DNA of 9,817 bases from Verrucomicrobiota bacterium (GTDB taxonomy: Bacteria > Verrucomicrobiota > Verrucomicrobiia > Limisphaerales > AV2), in NCBI GenBank assembly GCA_003219345.1, contig QHOP01000466.1:1-9817 (forward strand). The letters run 5' to 3'. Positions 1 to 5,733 of the stretch are shown here, piece by piece. Numbering within the stretch: position 1 is the stretch's first letter; each line of letters begins with the position of its first letter. Both the position numbers and the translations under genes were made by a program. A model generated the notes under the pieces. That model did no database searches and was not told the origin of the DNA. It saw only the letters and a program-made list of their open reading frames with translations.

Positions 1-760
1 CGACCCGCCCTGGAAAGGGAGACTTCCACAAGACTGAGCCGTCCGTCGCGGAAACTCCGACCACGTGCTGCGGCGTAAGCTGGATGTATTCCCGCGTGCC
101 GCTGTGCTCCGCGACGATGATGGAAGCGTAGTGCGCCGGATCGGTGAATTCCTTCGATTGCCAGACGACTTTGCCCATCGTCTTGTCCAGCGCGGCGATC
201 GCGCCTTTGTCGCCGCCCGGCGTGCAAACAACTTTGTCAGCGTCCACCAACACCGACTCGGCGTAACCCCAGTTCGGCGTTTTGCCGCCTAAATCCGCCA
301 TCGCCACTCGCCAAACCGCCTTGCCGTCGGCGACCGCAGCGCAGATCAGGTTCCCCTGTCCCCCCAGAGCGTATATGTAATCGCCATCCACAGTGGGTGT
401 CCCCCGCGGCCCCCCGCCCCGGTCGAACTTTACCACCGGCCCGATGGACGCAGTCCAAAGCTCCTCCCCGGTATTCGCGTTCAACGCGATGAGAATTTCC
501 GCGCCGTCGCGGGTGCCCATGGTGAACAGCTTGCCGTTCACAATGGCCGGACCGGAGTAGCCGTTGCCGGCGTTTTTGTAGAGCCAAAGTCGCTTCGGCC
601 CGCCAGTCGGCCACTCCTTGAGTAGGCCCGTTTCCCTGGAAACGTCGGTGCGGTCCGGCCCGCGCCACTGAGGCCAGTCACTGGCCAGCCCGCGCGCCGG
701 AAGAATTAAAACACAAGCCAACGAGAACACGAGAGAGAGACAGTGAACTGATTTTTTCAT
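1..760 (-). CDS. PQQ-like beta-propeller repeat protein, exported, 3' end outside the window
   Basis: This is the first 253 codons of a gene that runs off the left edge with no stop. It starts at the ATG at 758-760. The N-terminus is a Sec-type signal peptide: KK at residues 2-3, a hydrophobic core at about 8-21, and a plausible cleavage site after Ala26. The mature protein opens with DWPQWRGP (28-35), the usual entry motif of the outer-membrane/periplasmic PQQ-like propellers of Planctomycetes and Verrucomicrobia. Propeller blades follow, with repeats of the type 'ALNANTGEELW' (92-102), 'ADGKAVW' (144-150) and 'ALDKTMGKVVW' (190-200), plus 'PNWGYAES' (162-169). These proteins are often annotated as alcohol-dehydrogenase-like, but the substrate is unknown and cofactor binding is not shown here. 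The ribosome site is weak (GGGA about 10 bases upstream). It lies 246 bp downstream of the MFS fusion gene, so it may have its own promoter. Family assignment is firm; function is not. Confidence 0.9.
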   Translation of the reverse strand, partial: MKKSVHCLSLVFSLACVLILPARGLASDWPQWRGPDRTDVSRETGLLKEWPTGGPKRLWLYKNAGNGYSGPAIVNGKLFTMGTRDGAEILIALNANTGEELWTASIGPVVKFDRGGGPRGTPTVDGDYIYALGGQGNLICAAVADGKAVWRVAMADLGGKTPNWGYAESVLVDADKVVCTPGGDKGAIAALDKTMGKVVWQSKEFTDPAHYASIIVAEHSGTREYIQLTPQHVVGVSATDGSVLWKSPFPGRV

Positions 761-1006
761 ATTTTGATTCCCGATTTGGACGTGAAACGACTGCGCGCTA
801 TTGAAACCACTTCCGAAATTTTATCCAGCAAATATCATCCTTCCGGAAAAACAAGCGGCTGCGGACCGGGCAGGCTCATTTCAGACCGGCCTCATACGAC
901 AACGTCTTGTACGGCGGGGCCGCGTTCATCCAGGGATAACGCTTCGACTCGCAACGCAGGTTCAGCAAAATGATTCGCGCCGGAACGCCTTAAGCCCGCG
1001 GCGGAT
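761..1006. other. intergenic gap between MFS fusion gene and beta-propeller gene
   Basis: There is no complete gene here. The stretch contains the orphan coding-like frame at 876-989 (listed separately) and, next to the beta-propeller start, an A/T-rich minus-strand stretch (about 765-855) that could hold a promoter. I could not find a -35/-10 pair with acceptable spacing. The inverted repeat just after the MFS stop (CGCCG/CGGCG) has a 16-nt loop and no T-tract, so it is not called a terminator. Confidence 0.5.
876..989 (-). pseudogene. orphan C-terminal-like coding fragment (37 codons)
   Basis: On the minus strand a frame opens directly after a TAA at 990-992 and runs 37 codons to a TGA at 876-878. 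Its only ATG is at codon 21. It reads like a genuine protein C-terminus, with 'RCESKRYPWMNAAPPYKTLS' followed by 'YEAGLK' and the stop. About three quarters of its third codon positions are G or C, as in the neighbouring real genes. There is no start or body of a gene in front of it, because the MFS fusion gene ends only 14 bases earlier in a different frame. I infer the decayed tail of a deleted gene, or a chance frame. I do not recognise the family with any confidence. Confidence 0.25.
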
Positions 1007-3613
1007 TCACTTTCCGAACAGTCGCTCCAGCATTTCTTTGGCGACCGGCCGCGACGGCTGGGCCTCGACCAGTCGCTCAAGCAAAACGCGCGCTTCAGCG
1101 GGCTTCGTTCGCGCCAACACCGAGGCCAGGGTCAGGCATTGGGCGTAGCCGGACGTAAAATCGTCGCTCAATCGCGCGCTTTCCACAAACCTGTCGATGG
1201 CCGTGGGCTGCCGGCCTTCAGCCTCGTCCACCAGGCCGTTCAGATACACGTCACGAGCGGTGATATACTTCGTTAACCGCCCGGCGAATTGATTCGCGTC
1301 ACCGCTGGAATCAAGGCCCAACAGCTCACGAGGGTCCCGCAGGCTGAACTTCAACAATTCCAGCAGGCGGCCGTAAGGCGTGGCGGTTGTTCGATAAGCG
1401 AATCGCGGCGCGCCGAACGTCACGCGCGGTTGGTCGTCGGTATTCAAAGGCGCGTCGCCGGCAAAAGCACGCAGCTCCGTCGGCCCCGCGAGCAAGTTGC
1501 CGAACAGACGGATCGAATCAGCCAGCGCGAGTTTTTTCACTTCGGATTCAAGTTGCGAATGATTCAGACGGTGTTCCACCCATTGCGTTGAATAATGCGG
1601 CCGTCCGACAGTCCCGACGAGCCCGATCACCGGCGCGTCCACGTTGAATCGCAGCAACCACGCTTGCGCGTTTGGAAACGCTCCGAGGAAGCTGCGGGTT
1701 ATGAGGCGAAGCACCTCTTCATCCAGTTGATGCAGCGGGAGCCATTGACAGAACAAGCCGCCGGGCGCGAGTCGCTCGCGAACGGCCTGGAAATGTTCGA
1801 GCGTGTAAAGTGAGCCGGCGCCGTCGCGGGCGGGATGGAACAGGTCAGCCACGATCACGTCGTAGTGCGAATCCACAGTGCGAACAAAGCGACGCGCGTC
1901 GGCCGTGAAAAGTCTCAGTCGCGGCTGGCGGTCAGGCGAGAAATTGTAAGGCTCGAATTCACGCATGACTTCGAGGATCTCGGGCACCAGTTCTACGCCG
2001 TCGCTCTGGAGGTTTGGATAAAGCGATGCCGCGCCGAACGTAATGCCGGTGCCCAAGCCGAGAAAGAGAGCCCGCTTCGATGTCGGGTGCAGTAACAATG
2101 GAATGTGCGCGTGACGATATTCCGCGGCTGCCGCAGCGGTTCCGCCCATTTGAAACCGGTTATCAACGCGCAGCACACGGTCGCCCTTGGCGTCTTCGAC
2201 CACGGCCACGGTCGCCGTTACGCCTTCGCGATATTCCACGACGCGGCCGCCAGGAGGAACCTGGATGACTTGAAGGTTGGCCGGAAGCGCGAACATCAGC
2301 ACCACCGGCGCCGCCAGAAATCCCCAGCGCCAGCCGGTGACCCTGGGCAACAGGATTAAGTAGCCGAACGAGATCAAAACCAGGGTCCACTTGGAGCCGA
2401 TGAGCGGAAGAAGGAAAACACCGAACAACACCGAGGCCAACGCGCCGCCGAACGTGTTGAGCGCAGCGGCCTGGCCAACACCGCCGTCCTTCCGGCGGGC
2501 CGCCTGCACGAGGTGGCTGAACGTCGCGCCCATGAAAATCGCAGGCATCAGCAAAACCGCCGATGCAACCGTCATTTCCGCGGCCAGGACACCGAGTTTG
2601 CTGTCGCCGAGCGCCGCGCGACAACGGTCGTAAATCACCTGAGCCTGCGCGGTTGCCATCACTCCGAGCATGCAGGCCAGTGAAACGGCGCAAAGCAAGT
2701 CGGTGAGTAACCACTCTGTATTTGAGCGCCGTCCGAACCGCTGATAAAGGACTGCGCCGACGGAGGTGCCTAACAGAAATACCGCCAACACCGCCGCAAA
2801 AGTATAAACCGTGTTTTCCAACACTTGTGACAGGACGCGCACGCCAACAGCTTCGAAGCCGATGCCAAGCAGTCCGGTAGCGAAGACGGTGAGGCCCAAA
2901 CGCGACGACCTGAACGAAGCGGAGTCCGCGCCGGCAAACTCTGCTGAACCGGGGCGAGAAGACTCCGCATTGGCGGTTCGCGCGGAGATGGTTGTCCGCG
3001 CTGCGAGCAGCAGCGCCGCGCCACCACAAAGGGCGTTAACGGCGGCCAGCAGCCAGACACTGCGCGACAAGCCCAGCGACGGCAAAATTACGAACGCGCC
3101 TCCCAGGGTTCCCACGACTGCGCCGAGCGTATTGGCCGAGTAAACCGCCCCCACGCAGCGGCCATTCCCCGTCAGGGACGCGACGAATCGTTCCATCGCG
3201 GGCAGTGTCGCGCCCATCGCCGCCGTCGCGGGCAGCAGCACGAGAAACGTCAAGATGAAAGCGACCGTCCAATGGCGCAACGGCGACGGTTCCAGACCGA
3301 TGAGACGCAACGCCGTTTGGTTCGTGAGCGGGATCAGCGCCGCTGACAAAAATCCCCCCGCGCCGATGAAAATTTCGAGCCAGCCGTACCAGCAACCGGG
3401 ACGACGGCTTCGGGCGATGGCTCCATCCAACGTCCACGCACCGAGCGCCATGCCACCCATGAACGCAGCGATCACGGCGAGCACGGCAGGCATCTCCTGC
3501 CCCAGCCCGGTTGCAATCATCTTCGACCAGACCATCTGGTAGCCCAAGCCGGCGCCGCCCGAGAAAAAGAAGAGCGCGTAGAACAGGAAGGGCATCACCC
3601 GTGGCCGCATCAT
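1007..3613 (-). CDS. fused MFS transporter / spermidine synthase-like protein
   Basis: The 868-residue inner-membrane protein has about 12 hydrophobic segments over residues 9-447. The first carries 'FFFSGGAGLGYQMVWSK', the standard opening of the MFS/spermidine-synthase fusion family. A charged loop at about 207-240 splits the two halves of the transporter. A Rossmann methyltransferase-like domain covers about 457-740: the SAM/dcSAM glycine motif LGLGTG is at 518-523, an acidic residue follows in 'DGVELVP' (538-544), and 'YDVIVADLFHP' is at 584-594. Classical spermidine synthases have D-S-S-D at that last site. Here only the first Asp (590) remains, and the second position is His593, so aminopropyl transfer from putrescine is doubtful. 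The C-terminus (about 800-868) is alpha-helical and TPR-like. A longer TTG start at 3676 is possible, but I chose ATG 3613, with ATG 3610 and ATG 3595 as close rivals, because the extra N-terminal residues are unlike the family. No good Shine-Dalgarno is visible. Family is sure; substrate is unknown. Confidence 0.88.
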   Translation of the reverse strand: MMRPRVMPFLFYALFFFSGGAGLGYQMVWSKMIATGLGQEMPAVLAVIAAFMGGMALGAWTLDGAIARSRRPGCWYGWLEIFIGAGGFLSAALIPLTNQTALRLIGLEPSPLRHWTVAFILTFLVLLPATAAMGATLPAMERFVASLTGNGRCVGAVYSANTLGAVVGTLGGAFVILPSLGLSRSVWLLAAVNALCGGAALLLAARTTISARTANAESSRPGSAEFAGADSASFRSSRLGLTVFATGLLGIGFEAVGVRVLSQVLENTVYTFAAVLAVFLLGTSVGAVLYQRFGRRSNTEWLLTDLLCAVSLACMLGVMATAQAQVIYDRCRAALGDSKLGVLAAEMTVASAVLLMPAIFMGATFSHLVQAARRKDGGVGQAAALNTFGGALASVLFGVFLLPLIGSKWTLVLISFGYLILLPRVTGWRWGFLAAPVVLMFALPANLQVIQVPPGGRVVEYREGVTATVAVVEDAKGDRVLRVDNRFQMGGTAAAAAEYRHAHIPLLLHPTSKRALFLGLGTGITFGAASLYPNLQSDGVELVPEILEVMREFEPYNFSPDRQPRLRLFTADARRFVRTVDSHYDVIVADLFHPARDGAGSLYTLEHFQAVRERLAPGGLFCQWLPLHQLDEEVLRLITRSFLGAFPNAQAWLLRFNVDAPVIGLVGTVGRPHYSTQWVEHRLNHSQLESEVKKLALADSIRLFGNLLAGPTELRAFAGDAPLNTDDQPRVTFGAPRFAYRTTATPYGRLLELLKFSLRDPRELLGLDSSGDANQFAGRLTKYITARDVYLNGLVDEAEGRQPTAIDRFVESARLSDDFTSGYAQCLTLASVLARTKPAEARVLLERLVEAQPSRPVAKEMLERLFGK

Positions 3614-3794
3614 GCGCACGAGCGCGTCCACAAGCGAGCGAATCCCGATGTCAAAGCTACGAATTCCAAACCCCAATCACCACAGAATGACCAGAGTAAT
3701 TTTGGCGGCGTCCTGGCCGGTTGAACGTTGGAGATTTTGTGGATTTGAAGCGCGGTGTTTGGGGTTTCCTCTGGCGTCTTGGCAGTCAAACAGT
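3614..3794. other. intergenic gap between DUF1501 gene and MFS fusion gene
   Basis: I see no gene, terminator or strong promoter in these 181 bases. On the minus strand the text consists of degenerate short words (TTCAAATCC, ACAAAATC, TCTCCAAC, TGGTGATTGGGGTTTGG) resembling the simple degenerate filler of many verrucomicrobial gene gaps, and similar in style to the heptad tract at 5673-5727. The last part could be read as an N-terminal extension of the MFS fusion from a TTG at 3676. Confidence 0.45.
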
Positions 3795-5252
3795 TTACGC
3801 GAGGATGTCTTTGACCACTTCGCCGTGGATGTCCGTGATGCGAAAATCGCGGCCCTGAAAACGATACGTCAGCTTCTCGTGGTCGATGCCCAGGCAGCGC
3901 AGAATCGTGGCGTTGAGATCGTGAATGTGGACCGGATTTTCGACGACATTGTAGCAATAATCGTCGGTCCGGCCATAACTGATACCGGGTTTAACGCCAC
4001 CGCCCGCCATCCAAATCGAGTAGCAGCGCCCATGATGATCGCGGCCGTAATTGTCCTTTTCAATTTTGCCCTGGCAATAGACCGTGCGCCCGAATTCCCC
4101 GCCCCAAATCACCAGGGTGTCGTCCAGCAGACCGCGTTGCTTGAGGTCTTTGACGAGAGCAGCGCTGGGCTGGTCGGTGTCTTCGCATTGTTCTTTGATG
4201 CGTTTAGGCAGGTTGCCGTGCTGATCCCAGCCACGATGGTAGAGCTGGATGAACCGCACGCCGCGCTCGGCCATGCGGCGCGCGAGCAGACAGTTGTAGG
4301 CGAAGGAGCCGGGCTTCTTCACGTCCGGGCCATACATTTCGAGCACACTTTCCGATTCCCTGGAAATATCGGTGAGTTCCGGGACGGAGGTCTGCATCCG
4401 GTAAGCCATTTCGTATTGCGCGATGCGGGTATTGATTTCGGGATCGGCGAAGGCCTGGTAACGCTTGGCGTTCAACCTGGCCAAACCATCGAGCATGCGC
4501 CGCCGCGTCTCAGCGCTGATGCCGGGGGGGTTTGAGAGATAGAGCACCGGGTCGCCTTTGCCGCGAAACTGGACGCCCTGGTATTCGGAAGGCAAAAAGC
4601 CGGCGCTCCACAAACGCGTGTACAGGGGCTGGTCGCTTTCCTTGCCGTTTGAAATCATCACGATGAACGCCGGCAAGTTCTGGTTCGCGCTGCCCAATCC
4701 ATAGCTCAGCCACGCGCCCATGCACGGACGGCCCGGTTGCTGGAAGCCGGTTTGGATGAACGTGATGGCCGGGTCGTGATTGATGGCCTCGGTGTTGACA
4801 GTCTTGACGACGCAAACCTCATCCACAATCCCGCCGATGTGCGGCAACAGTTCGCTCACCCAGGCGCCGGATTTGCCGTATTGCCTGAACTTGTAGATGG
4901 ACTTCACCACCGGCAGAGACTTCTGCCCCGAAGTCATGGTGGTGATGCGCTGGCCCATCCGGATGGAATCGGGCAACTCGGTCTCGTGAAGTTTTTCCAG
5001 GCTCGGCTTGTAATCAAGCAATTCCATCTGCGACGGCCCGCCCGCCATGAACAGGTAAATCACGCGCCTGGCTTTGGGCGTGAAATGCGGAAGGCCAAGG
5101 AGTCCCTTCGATTTGCCGGTCTCATCCGCCAGCGCCTCGAAAAGGGCGGGATTTAACAGCGAACCCAGCGCGGCGACACCGATGCCGGTGGCCATGCGGC
5201 CAAAGAAATGCCGGCGCGTCAGCAACAGTTCATTTTCTCGAATCGGGTCCAT
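3795..5252 (-). CDS. DUF1501 domain-containing protein, Tat-exported
   Basis: The 485-residue protein belongs to the DUF1501 family, whose members have a sulfatase/alkaline-phosphatase-like fold. The N-terminus 'MDPIRENELLLTRRHFFGR' carries a twin-arginine motif (Arg13-Arg14, TRRHFF) followed by a short hydrophobic stretch (about 20-40), so export in folded form by the Tat pathway is expected. Family hallmarks in order are 'FMAGGPSQMELLDYKP' (68-83), 'NHDPA' (158-162), 'YHRGWDQHGN' (338-347), 'WGGEFGRT' (383-390), 'GRDHHGR' (403-409), 'MAGGGVKPG' (415-423) and 'HIHDLNATIL' (442-451). The Asp and His residues in these motifs are the probable metal or catalytic ligands, by analogy with the fold. 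Length and both termini look complete. ATG 5252 is preferred because the family begins 'M(D/N)PI'; ATG 5258 or TTG 5261 would add two or three residues. It follows the PSD1 gene in the same direction, the usual pairing. The enzymatic activity of the family is not established. The start lies just 18 bp from a tandem repeat array. Confidence 0.93.
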   Translation of the reverse strand: MDPIRENELLLTRRHFFGRMATGIGVAALGSLLNPALFEALADETGKSKGLLGLPHFTPKARRVIYLFMAGGPSQMELLDYKPSLEKLHETELPDSIRMGQRITTMTSGQKSLPVVKSIYKFRQYGKSGAWVSELLPHIGGIVDEVCVVKTVNTEAINHDPAITFIQTGFQQPGRPCMGAWLSYGLGSANQNLPAFIVMISNGKESDQPLYTRLWSAGFLPSEYQGVQFRGKGDPVLYLSNPPGISAETRRRMLDGLARLNAKRYQAFADPEINTRIAQYEMAYRMQTSVPELTDISRESESVLEMYGPDVKKPGSFAYNCLLARRMAERGVRFIQLYHRGWDQHGNLPKRIKEQCEDTDQPSAALVKDLKQRGLLDDTLVIWGGEFGRTVYCQGKIEKDNYGRDHHGRCYSIWMAGGGVKPGISYGRTDDYCYNVVENPVHIHDLNATILRCLGIDHEKLTYRFQGRDFRITDIHGEVVKDILA

Positions 5253-5270
5253 AAACATCAATTCACTTTA

Positions 5271-5360
5271 CCACGAATGAACACGAATCAACACGAATCA
5301 ACACGAATCAACACGAATCAACACGAATCAACACGAATCAACACGAATCAACACGAATTG
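5271..5360. repeat. 10-bp tandem repeat array (unit acacgaatca)
   Basis: Seven perfect head-to-tail copies of acacgaatca fill 5281-5350. They are flanked by a degenerate copy on the left (ccacgaatga, 5271-5280) and a partial copy on the right (acacgaattg, 5351-5360). On the coding strand of the neighbouring genes the unit reads TGATTCGTGT. The array sits between the start of the DUF1501 gene and the truncated four-helix-bundle gene, whose stop codon it supplies. Perfect identity of the copies suggests recent slippage expansion. The 10-bp period is close to one helical turn. There are no spacers, so it is not CRISPR. It occupies the place where the DUF1501 promoter or 5' leader would be, so copy number could affect that gene's expression (inference only). 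Confidence 0.97.
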
Positions 5361-5611
5361 AATTCGACGAAGCCAGCGCCAGAAATCCGGAACTTGAAAT
5401 CCTTTGTTGAGACCGCTTCGTTCGCTTCGCAGTAATTGGCGCCGACGCTGGTTCCGGCGCCGACAAGCTGGTCAATCAGACGATTGTTCGCCGGGTCGCG
5501 TGGAATTCTTTTGGAAAAGCGGACCAACCGCTCGCCAAAAACCGAAGTGCGCTCTTCCAAGTCCCAGGGATGACGGTCCGACGAGGCCGGGTGCCCGTCG
5601 CGCAGGAGCAT
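5348..5611 (-). pseudogene. 3'-truncated four-helix-bundle (S23-like, 23S rRNA intervening-sequence family) gene
   Basis: Residues 17-77 of this 87-residue frame match the N-terminal half of the four-helix-bundle family known from 23S rRNA intervening sequences: 'DLEERTSVFGERLVRFSKRI', then 'LIDQLVGAGTSVGANYCEA' (with the family signature GAGTSVGANY at 51-60), then 'STKDFKFRI'. Full-length members have about 115-130 residues and continue with a Lys/Glu-rich third helix and a fourth helix. Here the match stops after 'RIS', and ten unrelated residues lead into the 10-bp tandem array, which provides the TGA. Helices 3 and 4 are therefore missing and the product is unlikely to fold. ATG 5611 is the closest start to the homologous part, though no good ribosome site precedes it. 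A longer frame from ATG 5737 would overlap the PSD1 stop as ATGA, but it would translate a heptad-repeat tract and is less likely. The molecular function of the family is unclear. Confidence 0.75.
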
Positions 5612-5650
5612 GACAGAACGGCTTTCAGCCTCTCGCCACGAGTTTTCTCC

Positions 5651-5663
5651 GGGCGGCCCGCCC
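5651..5663. other. short GC palindrome GGGCGG/CCGCCC
   Basis: A perfect 13-base inverted repeat (gggcggcccgccc) can fold into a 5-bp GC hairpin with a 3-base loop. It lies between the PSD1 stop and the four-helix-bundle remnant. There is no T-tract on either side, so it is not a canonical intrinsic terminator; it may simply be part of a degraded intergenic element. Confidence 0.3.
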
Positions 5664-5672
5664 TTCGAAACA

Positions 5673-5727
5673 TGGTTGTTGGTTTTTGGAACTTCTCTTG
5701 AGCTTTGAGCTTTGAACTTTGACTTTC
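5673..5727. repeat. degenerate heptad tract after the PSD1 gene
   Basis: Just downstream of the PSD1 stop, the plus strand shows adjacent 7-base units gctttga (5702-5708), gctttga (5709-5715) and actttga (5716-5722), followed by more degenerate units on both sides. On the minus strand the tract reads AAAGTC-AAAGTTC-AAAGCTC-AAAGCTC and then A/C-rich words. Because the composition departs sharply from the GC-rich codons nearby, I treat it as a non-coding leader or filler and not as the N-terminus of the four-helix-bundle gene. Confidence 0.6.
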
Positions 5728-5733
5728 GGTAGT

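Noticed and set aside
985..1006. Intrinsic terminator after the MFS fusion gene
   Set aside because: The possible stem is only five base pairs with a 16-base loop, and no T-tract follows.
3612..4535. Plus-strand open frame of 307 codons
   Set aside because: It lies antisense across the end of the DUF1501 gene and the gap, its protein resembles no family, and the minus strand encodes the well-conserved DUF1501 motifs. It is a GC-driven shadow frame.
5271..5360. CRISPR-like array
   Set aside because: The units are 10 bp and abut with no spacers, and there are no cas genes; it is a simple tandem repeat.
5354..5366. Palindrome cgaatt-g-aattcg at the right end of the tandem array
   Set aside because: It arises where the last partial repeat meets GAATTC; it is too short and isolated to call an operator or an insertion end.
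5208..5435. Plus-strand frame encoding a repeated ten-residue peptide (NTNQHESTRI)
   Set aside because: The peptide repeat is simply the 10-bp array read three times per 30 bases; the frame is antisense to the DUF1501 start and the four-helix-bundle remnant.
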